Shown here: positions 1 to 8,003 of the stretch, piece after piece | Layout of the letters: each line of letters starts with the position of its first letter | How positions within the stretch are numbered: the stretch's first letter is position 1 | DNA from: Porphyromonadaceae bacterium | Lineage (GTDB): Bacteria; Bacteroidota; Bacteroidia; Bacteroidales; Dysgonomonadaceae | NCBI GenBank assembly: GCA_022840285.1 | Contig: JALHIE010000125.1 | Location: forward strand, 1-9,139 | Length of the DNA: 9,139 nt | Direction of reading: 5' to 3' | The notes under the pieces: generated by a model | Database searches by the model: none | What the model saw: the letters and a program-made list of their open reading frames with translations, nothing else | What the model was told of the DNA's origin: nothing | Translations under genes and position numbers: made by a program

Positions 1-31
1 TCGTGCCGTGATTTTGTGCAGCTTTGCATCA

Positions 32-59
32 TTGCTGTACCGAGACACATATACCTTTC
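32..59 (+). promoter_or_regulatory. weak candidate Bacteroidota promoter for the receptor operon
   Basis: A TAccTTTc sequence at 52-59 resembles the Bacteroidota -7 element TAnnTTTG with one mismatch in the last base. A TTG lies at 32-34, but the 17-base gap is shorter than the usual 19-21. If real, it would leave a leader of roughly 45 bases before the receptor ATG at 110. The window starts only 31 bases upstream, so a better promoter may lie outside it. Confidence 0.25.
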
Positions 60-109
60 GGCAAAACAATTTCAAGCTTATCAAAATTCCAACACCATAA
101 CTAAAGGGT

Positions 110-2557
110 ATGACGACATTAAAAAGGATCTTACTTTTGTTTTTTATTTTGCCGGCGCTGGGTGTGTCGGCACAGCATTACACCATTAGCGGATATATTA
201 CGGACAAGGAAACCGGCGAGCAACTGATTTCCGCTACCGTCTTTGACGAATTATCGGCTAAAGGAAACGCCACGAACAATTTTGGCTTTTTTTCCCTCAC
301 CTTGCCTAAAGGCGAGGTTTCTTTGGCCTTTTCCTATATCGGTTACCAGCCCGAAAAGCAATCGTTTGTGTTGCAACGCGACACGGTTGTCAATATTCAA
401 CTCACCTTGCAAAACGTGTTGCAAGAAGTGACCGTGGTAGGGCACCGCTCCGAAACGGGGGTGCGCGGTTCGCAAATGAGCGCCGTGGAAGTACCCATCG
501 CACAAATCAAAAATATTCCATCGTTATTGGGTGAAAACGATATCATTAAAGCCTTGCAGCTGTTGCCCGGCGTGCAGTCGGGCACAGAAGGATCGGCCGG
601 TTTGTATGTGAGGGGCGGTGGGCCCGATGAAAATTTGTTACTCCTGGACGGTATCCCGCTCTACAACGTGAATCACATGATGGGCTTTTTTTCCGTTTTC
701 AACAGTGATGCGCTTAAAAACGTAACGCTTTATAAAGGTAGCTTCCCGGCACGTTTCGGAGGACGGCTTTCGTCTGTGGTGGATGTGCGCATGAAAGACG
801 GCGACGATAAAAAGATCAGCGGGACAGCCAGCATCGGGACACTTTCGGCGAAACTCCAGGTGGAAGGGCCCATCGTGAAAGAAAAAACCACATTTAATGT
901 TTCGTTGCGTCGTACTTACTTCGATATTTTGGCCCAGCCGCTTATCAAGTACGCAGCCAGGCAGGAGGAAGACGATACGAATTACGGTGGCGGATATTAT
1001 TTTTATGACATTAACGCCAAATTTACACACAAGTTTTCCGACCGTGACCGACTCTATCTCAGTATTTACACGGGAGATGATGCCATGCATACCAAAATGC
1101 GTACAAAATCTGCCAATAGTTCAACATATGAAAGCAAAGAATGGCAAAAAATGAACTGGGGTTGGGGCAACCTGGTTACGTCATTACGGTGGAGCCGTGT
1201 GGTGGGCAGCAAACTGTTTATGAATACTACTGCGGCATTCACGCGATACAGGTCTGACCTGAAAATGGGCTACGAAGATCAATACGTGGATAAATCCGTG
1301 ACGCCCCATAAAACGAGTAAATCGGAAATTGCTTTGAAATACGATTCGGGTATCCACGATTGGACGGCTAAGGTTGACTTTGATTATACGCCCGGCCCGT
1401 CGCACGATATCAAGTTCGGCACAAACTACACGTATCACACGTTTTCACCCGATGTGTCGTCGATAAAGGTAAACGATACCGACCCCAATACGCAAAAAAT
1501 CGATACGATTGTGGGAAGTCCTAAAGTGTATGCGCACGAGACCATGAGCTATATCGAAGACAATATTGCGTTGGGGGAATTGTTTAAGGTGAACCTGGGT
1601 GTGCATTTTTCGTCGTTCCACGTGCAAAAGGAAAATTACTTCTCGGTGCAACCGCGTGTGGGAATGCGGGTGATGTTGGCCGAAAACTTTTCGGCAAAAG
1701 CCGGTTACGCCTATATGAACCAATATATCCATCTGCTTTCGAACAGTTCGGTGAGTCTTCCTACCGATTTGTGGGTTCCCGTTACGAAAAAGATAAAACC
1801 CATGTCGTCACACCAATATTCGGCGGGCTTGTTTTATACGGTACCGCACGTGGCCGATTTTTCCGTAGAAGGGTATTACAAAACCATGGACAACCTGTTG
1901 GAGTACAAAGATGGAGCGTCGTTCATGGGAGCATCGTCCAATTGGGAAGACAAGGTAAGTATGGGGCGTGGTGTGGCTTACGGCGTGGAGTTCCTGGCGC
2001 AGCGGTCGTTCGGAAATACTTCGGGATGGTTGGGCTACACGTGGTCGAAAGCCGATCGTATTTTTGATCGGCCCGGACATGAAATAAACTTCGGAAAGGT
2101 TTTTCCTGCCAAGTATGACCGCAGGCACGATGTGAGCCTTACTCTCATGCATAAGTTCTCTGACCGGTTTGATATTTCGGGATCCTGGGTTTACAGCACG
2201 GGTAACGCTGCCACGTTTGGCTATCAGTCCTACCGCACTGTGCCCGCACCCAATTATCAGGAATCGCATTACGCCTTGCAATCTGTCACTTACGTGGAGA
2301 GCCGCAACAACTTTCGATACAACAACTATCACCGCATGGATTTGGGCGTAAACTTTCACAAAACTACCCGGCGCGGTTGGAAGCGTACGTGGAACATCAG
2401 CGTATATAACGTGTATAATCAGCTGAATCCGTTTTTCGTGTATCCTTCGTCAAAAACGGAACAGACGGGGCCGAACGAGATTCGCTCGAAAACGGTGCTC
2501 AAGCAGGTGTCCATCTTTCCGGTATTGCCGTCGGTCACGTATGTGGTGAGGTTTTAA
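110..2557 (+). CDS. TonB-dependent outer-membrane receptor with carboxypeptidase-regulatory-like N-terminal domain
   Basis: This is an outer-membrane active transporter that would take up a ligand using energy relayed by TonB-ExbBD. A signal peptide covers residues 1 to about 21 (hydrophobic LLLFFILPAL, cleavage near VSA-Q). Residues about 25-105 form a carboxypeptidase-regulatory-like beta-sandwich (GYITDKETGEQL, FSYIGYQP). LQEVTVVG at 104-111 is TonB-box-like. The plug spans about 125-230, with the typical LYVRGGGPDENLLLLDGIPL at 165-184 and FPARFGGRLSSVVDV at 212-226. The rest is a beta-barrel ending in aromatic VTYVVRF, a normal C-terminal Phe. The length of 815 residues is complete for the family. 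The ATG at 110 is chosen because the signal peptide starts there. The next gene begins 32 bases on, so they are probably one operon. The substrate cannot be told from sequence. It is not clearly a SusC, because no SusD partner follows. Confidence 0.93.
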   Translation: MTTLKRILLLFFILPALGVSAQHYTISGYITDKETGEQLISATVFDELSAKGNATNNFGFFSLTLPKGEVSLAFSYIGYQPEKQSFVLQRDTVVNIQLTLQNVLQEVTVVGHRSETGVRGSQMSAVEVPIAQIKNIPSLLGENDIIKALQLLPGVQSGTEGSAGLYVRGGGPDENLLLLDGIPLYNVNHMMGFFSVFNSDALKNVTLYKGSFPARFGGRLSSVVDVRMKDGDDKKISGTASIGTLSAKLQVEGPIVKEKTTFNVSLRRTYFDILAQPLIKYAARQEEDDTNYGGGYYFYDINAKFTHKFSDRDRLYLSIYTGDDAMHTKMRTKSANSSTYESKEWQKMNWGWGNLVTSLRWSRVVGSKLFMNTTAAFTRYRSDLKMGYEDQYVDKSVTPHKTSKSEIALKYDSGIHDWTAKVDFDYTPGPSHDIKFGTNYTYHTFSPDVSSIKVNDTDPNTQKIDTIVGSPKVYAHETMSYIEDNIALGELFKVNLGVHFSSFHVQKENYFSVQPRVGMRVMLAENFSAKAGYAYMNQYIHLLSNSSVSLPTDLWVPVTKKIKPMSSHQYSAGLFYTVPHVADFSVEGYYKTMDNLLEYKDGASFMGASSNWEDKVSMGRGVAYGVEFLAQRSFGNTSGWLGYTWSKADRIFDRPGHEINFGKVFPAKYDRRHDVSLTLMHKFSDRFDISGSWVYSTGNAATFGYQSYRTVPAPNYQESHYALQSVTYVESRNNFRYNNYHRMDLGVNFHKTTRRGWKRTWNISVYNVYNQLNPFFVYPSSKTEQTGPNEIRSKTVLKQVSIFPVLPSVTYVVRF

Positions 2558-2589
2558 ATAGTTAACGGTCAATAAAACAACAATCAAAA

Positions 2590-3588
2590 ATGAATAAAAA
2601 ATCCATATCCTGTATTATTTTGCTCTGCGCACTCCTGTTCGGCGCCTGCGAAAAAGAAATCGAATTTAAAGGAGATGTAAAAAAACCGGTTCTGGTATTG
2701 AACGGTTATCTCACGCCCGATGAAAATGTAACGGTACATCTATCGAAAAGCCGTTTTGTTATGGATGACCATACGCCCTACGTATCTATCGAAAACGCTT
2801 CTGTGGAGCTATACGTGAACGGGGTGTTGAAGGAAAAGCTTGTTTACGGCAATGAGGGGAATTACGCCGGGCAATATCGTCCGCGAATTGGCGATGAGAT
2901 TGAAGTCCGCGCATCGGCTCCGGGTTTCGAAGCGGTAAAAGCGAAAACCGGGATTCCGCAGGCTCCGGTATTTGAATTGGCGGATTCTACCCTTACTCAT
3001 ACGGTAAAAGATGTTTCCAGCCAATTCACCGATGATCCAAGATATACATTTAAGCAATGGGAACATGTCAACAAGATCCGCTTACGCTTAAAAGAAGAAA
3101 AGGACGAGGAGAATTTTTATTTTTTCAAAGCCGAACACAATTTATACGATAAGGATAGATTCATCGGAAAAGAGCAGCAAAAGGTAGAGTTGAGTAAAGT
3201 GTTGAAAGGAAATATTTCGGATACGGGTAACCCGCTCGAAGAAGTTTTGTGGGGAGAAGAAGATTCCGGTTATAAAAGGCAACTGGAGAATATTTTTTCC
3301 GATGCATTGGTGAACGGAAAAGAGCTGTTCTTTAATTTTGAATATTATGAGAACCTCAAAACCGTCATGAAAAGGCCAAATGGAAACGAAGAAATCATCA
3401 ATGCCGGTGGTCCTTTCACGAAAGAATATGTTATCGCCTTATCCAGCATGTCTTCCGATTATTATCATTTTGTGGTTTCTGCCGCCAAATCGTATAATGT
3501 GGATGAAAACCCTTTTGTGGAGCCAGTACAAGTACGGACAAACGTGGAAAACGGATTGGGGATTTTAGGCTATTCAATACAGTGGTAG
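2590..3588 (+). CDS. DUF4249-type surface lipoprotein, partner of the upstream receptor
   Basis: The protein has 332 residues and is a predicted lipoprotein. A lipoprotein signal peptide ends in LFGAC, with the acylated Cys at residue 20. The following residues EKEIE are charged and acidic, in line with the surface-export signals known for Bacteroidota lipoproteins (inference). Residues about 32-125 look like an Ig-like beta domain (PVLVLNGYLTPDENVTVHLS, then ASVELYVNGV and IGDEIEVRASAPGFE). The C-terminal part ends with FVEPVQVRTNVENGLGILG, which I recognise as the DUF4249 signature. Genes of this family commonly follow a TonB-dependent receptor, as here. The role is therefore inferred to be ligand capture or a lid over the receptor, not demonstrated. 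The end after GILG is short, so a slightly trimmed C-terminus is possible. A hairpin follows 16 bases after the stop. Confidence 0.82.
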   Translation: MNKKSISCIILLCALLFGACEKEIEFKGDVKKPVLVLNGYLTPDENVTVHLSKSRFVMDDHTPYVSIENASVELYVNGVLKEKLVYGNEGNYAGQYRPRIGDEIEVRASAPGFEAVKAKTGIPQAPVFELADSTLTHTVKDVSSQFTDDPRYTFKQWEHVNKIRLRLKEEKDEENFYFFKAEHNLYDKDRFIGKEQQKVELSKVLKGNISDTGNPLEEVLWGEEDSGYKRQLENIFSDALVNGKELFFNFEYYENLKTVMKRPNGNEEIINAGGPFTKEYVIALSSMSSDYYHFVVSAAKSYNVDENPFVEPVQVRTNVENGLGILGYSIQW

Positions 3589-3604
3589 GCTTGATCGAAA
3601 CCTA

Positions 3605-3633
3605 AACTCCAGGAGTTGTAATTTCCTGGAGTT
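3605..3633. terminator. hairpin at the convergent gene junction, group II intron target
   Basis: The arms AACTCCAGGA (3605-3614) and TCCTGGAGTT (3624-3633) are perfect 10-bp complements around a 9-base loop. The hairpin lies 16 bases past the DUF4249 stop, between genes that converge. It is best read as the transcription terminator of the + strand operon, possibly bidirectional. There is no clear T-run on either side. On the + strand, whatever followed has been replaced by the intron, which starts 6 bases after the stem. Confidence 0.55.
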
Positions 3634-3639
3634 CAGAAT

Positions 3640-4066
3640 GTGCGCCGTGCATGGTGATTAACTCGATGGTGAAAGTCCATTATGGGGGTTTATAGTCGCC
3701 AACCATTAGCCAACGGCAAGGGTGTCCATCGTGAGGTGGAATCTGAAGGAAGCCCACGGCAAAGTCCTGCCCCGAGTAACACGAATCGTATACAGGCATA
3801 ACCTGTGGGATAAGACTGCATTTCAAGTCAAAATCCAAAGACTATACGGACACAGGGATGTAAATGCGGCGGGGATATGGGATAAAAGTTAATTGCCTTA
3901 CCACGGGAGGTCTTTCGGACGTTTGGCGAAGATGATTCATTCGATGCACCATAGCGGAGTAAAGCTTGCCGCAAGAAGTCAGCAGAAGCCATAGTACCAT
4001 ATGTCACCTTAAGTATGGGAAGGGCTGAACCTTAATGGGCGAGTAGTAAATGAATGTTACCATAGT
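3640..4066 (+). ncRNA. group II intron 5' ribozyme region (domains I to III and start of IV)
   Basis: This stretch of 427 bases has no gene and is the structured 5' half of the intron. It opens with GTGCGCC and contains sequence blocks I recognise from bacterial group II introns. Examples are ATGGTGAAAGTCCAT near 3664, GGAATCTGAAGGAAGC near 3740, CACGAATCGTATA near 3780, GAAGTCAGCAGAAGCC near 3975 and AAGGGCTGAACCTTAATGGG near 4020. These are recalled family patterns. I have not folded the sequence. The maturase start codon directly follows. Confidence 0.8.
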
Positions 4067-5476
4067 ATGAAAGGAAGAAGGCAGAAAATCTTTGATAAAG
4101 CAGAGACCTGCCCGCAGAAGAATAGGACGGCATCCGAAGGCTATGCGGGAGGGCAGACTTTCCTGTGGATAACTGAGAACAACCTCACCGAACCGGAAAA
4201 CCGCAAAGAGAATGGACTTCTTGAAAGCATTCTTTCACCTGCCAACCTTAATGCAGCTTACAAGCGAGTAAAGAGCAATAAAGGTGCAGCAGGAGTAGAC
4301 AAGATGGAGGTGGATTCTTTAAAAGATTATCTTGTCAACCATAAGGATGCACAGATAAGCTCTATTCTAAGGGGTAAATATCGCCCCCATCCGACACGAC
4401 GGGTATTAATACCCAAGGGAAACGGCAAACAGCGCCAGTTGGGTATTCCTACAGTAGTAGACAGAGTTATCCAGCAAAGCATATCACAACAACTATCCCT
4501 TATTTACGAGCCACAGTTCTCTGACCACAGCTATGGGTTCAGACCCAGGCGGTCAGCTCACCAGGCAGTCCAAAAATGTCAACAGTACATCACCGGGGGA
4601 TATATCCATGCAGTAGATATGGACTTGGAAAGATTCTTTGACACGGTAGTACACGGCAAACTGATTGAGGTACTATCCCGAACCATTAAAGATGGCAGGG
4701 TGGTATCACTCATTCATAAATACCTTAATGCAGGTGTAATACAACAAGATGGACGCTTTGGTGAGACTCTTGAAGGAGTACCGCAGGGTGGACCATTAAG
4801 TCCCCTGCTTGGTAACGTCCTTCTTAATGAGTTAGACTGGGAGCTTGAAAGAAGGGGACATAAGTTTGTACGATATGCCGATGACTTGGTTATACTATGT
4901 AAAAGCAAACGAGGTGCCGAAAGAACTATGAAAAGTATTACTTCTTATATAGAGGAGAAACTTTTCCTTAAAGTCAATCGGGATAAAACCAAAGTTGCCT
5001 CCATCAGGGATATCAACTTTCTTGGCTACGGTTTCTACCGTTACAAGGGAGAATGCAGGCTAAGAATACACCCCAAAAGTGTGATAAAGATGAAAGCCAA
5101 AATCAAAGAGCTGACATCCAGAAGCAACGGGTGGGGAAACGAGCGCAGGAAGACAGCACTCGGTTACTATATTAAAGGCTGGGTGCAATACTTCAAACTG
5201 GCAGATATGAGAAGTTTGTTAGAAAAGACGGATATGTGGTATCGCCGACGGTTACGCATGGTAATCTGGAAACAATGGAAACGGATAAAGACCAAAGTGA
5301 CCAATCTCATCAAGCTCGGTATTAATAAATACAAAGCCTACGAGTGGGGTAACACGAGGAAAGGTTATTGGCATATCGCCAAAAGCTATATACTAACCCG
5401 TACTATTACAAATGAACGTTTATGCAAAGCCGGTTACGTTTTCTTTACGGATTATTATGAAGCGGTGAGACGGTAA
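4067..5476 (+). CDS. ltrA: group II intron reverse transcriptase/maturase
   Basis: This intron-encoded protein binds its own intron RNA to aid splicing and copies it into DNA at the target. It has 469 residues. Residues about 50-80 are the RT-0 region (LLESILSPANLNAAYKRVKSNKGAAGVD). Fingers and palm follow, with HSYGFRPRRSAHQAV at 154-168 and AVDMDLERFFDTV at 182-194. GVPQGGPLSPLLGNVLLNELD at 238-258 precedes the catalytic YADD at 270-273, so both active-site aspartates are present. NFLGYGF is at 317-323. The maturase (thumb/X) domain covers about 340-430, with RRRLRMVIWKQWKR at 393-406 and KAYEWGNTRKGYW at 423-435. The protein ends shortly after, without an HNH endonuclease. Mobility would then use a nascent-strand primer or hairpin target, as known for IIC. 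The first 45 residues are a basic, poorly conserved extension. The frame is uninterrupted, so it is probably functional. Confidence 0.95.
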   Translation: MKGRRQKIFDKAETCPQKNRTASEGYAGGQTFLWITENNLTEPENRKENGLLESILSPANLNAAYKRVKSNKGAAGVDKMEVDSLKDYLVNHKDAQISSILRGKYRPHPTRRVLIPKGNGKQRQLGIPTVVDRVIQQSISQQLSLIYEPQFSDHSYGFRPRRSAHQAVQKCQQYITGGYIHAVDMDLERFFDTVVHGKLIEVLSRTIKDGRVVSLIHKYLNAGVIQQDGRFGETLEGVPQGGPLSPLLGNVLLNELDWELERRGHKFVRYADDLVILCKSKRGAERTMKSITSYIEEKLFLKVNRDKTKVASIRDINFLGYGFYRYKGECRLRIHPKSVIKMKAKIKELTSRSNGWGNERRKTALGYYIKGWVQYFKLADMRSLLEKTDMWYRRRLRMVIWKQWKRIKTKVTNLIKLGINKYKAYEWGNTRKGYWHIAKSYILTRTITNERLCKAGYVFFTDYYEAVRR

Positions 5477-5483
5477 TGTTAAG

Positions 5484-5575
5484 GAACCGCCGTATACGAG
5501 ATCCGTACGTACGGTGGTGTGAGAGGTCGGAAAATAAAATAGGAGGAAAACTATTTTATTTTCCTCCTACTCGAT
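5484..5575 (+). ncRNA. group II intron domains V and VI and 3' splice site
   Basis: Domain V covers about 5486-5518. CCGCCGT (5487-5493) pairs with ACGGTGG (5511-5517). An upper TACG/CGTA stem follows, with a two-base CG bulge on the 3' side. The bases aligned with the catalytic triad are CGC at 5488-5490, not the commoner AGC. Domain VI has a perfect 14-bp AT-rich stem, 5529-5542 with 5551-5564, and an 8-base loop. An AGG/CCT base stem (5524-5526 with 5566-5568) leaves A5569 as the branch point. Pairings were made by eye. Confidence 0.8.
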
Positions 5576-7779
5576 TTGGGCCGTAGATATAATCGGATGC
5601 CCTTCCTGCACCGGTATCGAAATCTTTTTGATAGGCATTGAAAATGTTCTGCACTCCCGCGTTTAATTGCAGCGTGGAATACTCGAGGACGGGAATGTCG
5701 TAAGACAATTTTGTGTGCAACTCAAAAAAAGAATTTACCCTTTCGATTTTATTTTCCGATGCAAACCGGTCTTTGGCAGGGTCGCCTTCCCCTTTCACGT
5801 GGGGCACGTACATCCGCCCGGTATAGTTTCCCGAAAGCGTTGCTGAAAAGCGGGTCGCCGGTTTCCACGTGGTGACGAAATACCCGTAAGTATCGGGAGT
5901 GCGCATGAACTCGCGATACCCGCCTACACCTTCTATCGGTTCCTGGGCCTGGTCAAACAAGCTTTTCTGAAACGTTACCCCCAGTTGCAGATCAGGTTTA
6001 TGCCGTATACTTTTGCGTTTTCACCTTTGGCATTTACCACCAGTTTTTGTCCTTCCACGTTCGGATCGTCAATGGCGGTAATCTTATTTTTCAAGTGCGT
6101 GAAAAAACCTTCTGCCAAGATGTTGAACTGCAGGTTGTCCGTGGTGTGGTAAAAGTCAACCGAGCCACTTACGCTGCGTGAGCGCTCTTCTTTCAGATCT
6201 TCCGAAAGGACACGCACGATCTCCTCTCCACCGGCAATCTCCACATGCAGGTCCTCATCGAAATACTGCGGCGCACGGAACCCTTCGCTATACGACAGGC
6301 GGAAGTTGACTTTCCCGTTTGGGTTATAACGGATGTTTGCCCTTGGACTGAAAATAGCCGATTTTACCAACGAGTGCTTGTCGAGGCGGCCGCCCAGAAG
6401 AATGCTCCACTTGTCGTCTTTCCATTCATTTTGTAGAAAACCGCTTGAGGTGTGGGTCTTTTGATCCACGTCGTTGGTGCGGTATCCGCTTACGTCGGTC
6501 AGTGTATTGTTCAGGTACTCGGCTCCGGCAGTCAGCTCGGCAGGCATAAACAAAAGATGGTCCATGCTTCGGGTCCGGGTATTACTTCCACCGGGTCGCC
6601 CCCGCCATAATAGCTTTTGCGAAGGGTGTGCTGAGCCGAAGCGTAGAGGTTGAACTTGTTTTTCATATCTGCCGAATTTTGCACATAATTGATGCCTCCT
6701 CCGTTGATATAGTGTTCCAGTTGTTCGGTGATTTTTGACTGGAACGGTTGCAGCTTGAGGCTGTCGCCTCCGCGGCGGAACTCATGCATGTTGTGGTACT
6801 CTATGGAAAGTTTGGAGTATAGCCCTGTTTTCAGGAACGACCGGAAGCCAAACGATCGGTTTTTGAGCATGGGCATCTCGGTAAAACTGTCACCGTCGTG
6901 ATCATAACCTTGGCGGTCGCGGTTTTGCCCGTAGAGCATGATTCCCGCTTTCCGGTTTTCGGTAAGGATCGATGCGTTGAACATTGTATTGTTTTCCGCA
7001 GCTTTCCCGTTGATGGACGAGAACATGTGGACAATATCCCCGCTGTTGCGGGAAGGTTCTTTCGTTATCACGTTAATAACACCGCCGATGGCTGACGAAC
7101 CGAACAGTGCGGACCCTCCCCCGCGGATTACTTCAATCCGGTCGATCATGTTGGAGGGAATCTGTTCCAGCCCGTAAACACCGGTCAATGCACCATAAAT
7201 GGGGCGGGAGTCAATGAGTATCTGCGAGTAAGCCCCCTCAAGGCCATTGATCCTCACCTGTGAGAAACCACAGTTCTGGCAATTGTCTTCCACGCGTAAG
7301 CCGGGCTGGAAGTTTAGTGCCTGGGCTAAATTTTTCGAGTTGGTGGCTTCCAGCATCTTTATATCTACCACGCTCACCAACGAGGGGGCCAACATCCGGT
7401 TGGTTTCGTTCCGGTTGGCCGACACCACCACGGCGTTGAGCGGGATGCTTTCTTCTTCCATCTCGAAATCGATCTCCTGGGTGGTGTTGGCTATGATCTT
7501 CACCTCTTTCGTGATGGTTTTATACCCGATCATTTTTACTTCGAGTGTGAAATTGCCCGTTGGCAGGTTTTTCAGGAAGTAGTGTCCCGTTGCATCGGTT
7601 GTTGTTCCAAGGGTAGTGCCTTTCAGCTGTACAGTAACGTACGGCAAGTGCTCTTTTGTATTTTTGTCCAACACATGTCCGAAGATGTTTGCGTCAGTTT
7701 TATAGGGTTCGTTTCCCTTTGCCTGTCTCCATATAAAAAGAGTGGATAGGCATAGAAGGAGTATGTATCTTTTTTTCAT
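5556..7779 (-). pseudogene. TonB-dependent receptor pseudogene, two frame breaks, 3' end cut at the group II intron
   Basis: The gene reads from ATG 7779 (signal peptide MKKRYILLLCLSTLFIW). Methionines at 7857 and 7809 are in frame, but the signal peptide favours 7779. Residues about 30-108 are a carboxypeptidase-regulatory-like domain. The plug follows, with a CxxC (DNCQNCGF, Cys167 and Cys170), LIDSRPIYGALTGVYGLEQIP at 188-208 and IRGGGSALFGSSAIGGVINVITK at 218-240. The barrel is broken near 6560-6570, where the frame runs into a stop at 6532 while the continuation DHLLFMPAELTAGAEY is in another frame. It breaks again near 5985-5996, after VYGINL and before LQLGVTFQKS. Each break is minus one base modulo 3. 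The last host-encoded residues are SDYIYGP. Beyond 5576 the frame enters the intron and stops at 5556-5558, so the final barrel strand is missing. Two -7-like elements (7825-7842) lie upstream. Function is presumed lost. The ancestral substrate may be a metal. Confidence 0.85.
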
Positions 7780-7824
7780 AAGAATGCTATTTATTTCTAC
7801 TTTCTTCATGCTGTTTTTCGCGTT

Positions 7825-7842
7825 CAAATCTATCCAAAAATA
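7825..7842 (-). promoter_or_regulatory. possible -7 elements upstream of the receptor pseudogene
   Basis: Read on the - strand, TATTTTTG (7842-7835) and TAGATTTG (7832-7825) both fit TAnnTTTG. Neither has a TTG at the expected 19-21 bases upstream, so each is half a promoter at best. They lie 45-63 bases before the chosen start at 7779. If one works, the receptor could be transcribed separately from the His-rich gene. Otherwise the two share a transcript across the 224-base gap. Confidence 0.25.
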
Positions 7843-7950
7843 GACCTGAAACAGCACATGAAAAAAATCAAAACAGTTTTTTAGTTGGTTTTATTGTAAT
7901 TTGAAAATTTCCGTGGCTGCCTACTTGTCGCCACGCATAAAAGATCTTGC

Positions 7951-7996
7951 CCGTTGTGAAAACGGACACGATTCAGAGACTGTTTCTTAAAAACAG
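7951..7996. other. two small hairpins between the His-rich gene and the receptor pseudogene
   Basis: CTGTTT (7980-7985) pairs with AAACAG (7991-7996) around a 5-base loop. CCGTT (7951-7955) pairs with AACGG (7961-7965), also around a 5-base loop. On the - strand they come just after the stop of the His-rich gene and before the receptor. They could weaken or attenuate read-through. Neither has a T-run, so they are not convincing terminators. I see nothing else in the 7780-8003 gap. Confidence 0.25.
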
Positions 7997-8003
7997 GAGA
8001 AAA

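Larger units (their letters stand above)
3640..5575 (+). mobile_element. complete group II intron (1936 bases), probably IIC-like
   Basis: This is a self-splicing, retromobile ribozyme. The 5' end GTGCGCC at 3640 matches the GUGYG start consensus. The 3' end is ACTCGAT, finishing at 5575, with a branch A at 5569 that is the seventh base from the end. An intact reverse transcriptase lies in the domain IV position, followed by domains V and VI. The encoded protein has no C-terminal HNH endonuclease. Insertion is 6 bases downstream of a stem-loop, and the likely catalytic triad in domain V is CGC. Both fit subgroup IIC, whose members are known to target terminator hairpins. Classes D or E are alternatives, since the 469-residue protein is longer than a typical class C protein. 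I could not place the EBS/IBS pairings confidently. The intron is sense to the upstream operon and antisense to the receptor pseudogene. Confidence 0.92.

Noticed and set aside
1808..2359. Antisense 183-residue open frame, and the other long frames inside the receptor genes
   Set aside because: They overlap well-supported coding frames and show no recognisable domain, signal or start context, so they are shadows.
110..3588. SusC/SusD glycan-uptake pair or polysaccharide utilisation locus
   Set aside because: The second gene is DUF4249-like, with no SusD repeat pattern, and no glycan enzymes are present.
4067..5476. Reverse transcriptase as a retron, diversity-generating element or RT-based phage defence gene
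   Set aside because: The maturase domain and the flanking GTGCG start, domain V and domain VI make it a group II intron protein. No template/variable repeat or msr/msd region is seen.
3633..5576. Splicing of the intron restoring the receptor mRNA
   Set aside because: The intron is on the opposite strand to the receptor, and the joined flanks do not encode a receptor C-terminus.
5556..7779. Programmed frameshifting to produce one receptor protein
   Set aside because: There is no slippery heptamer with a downstream structure at either break, and the C-terminus is missing anyway.
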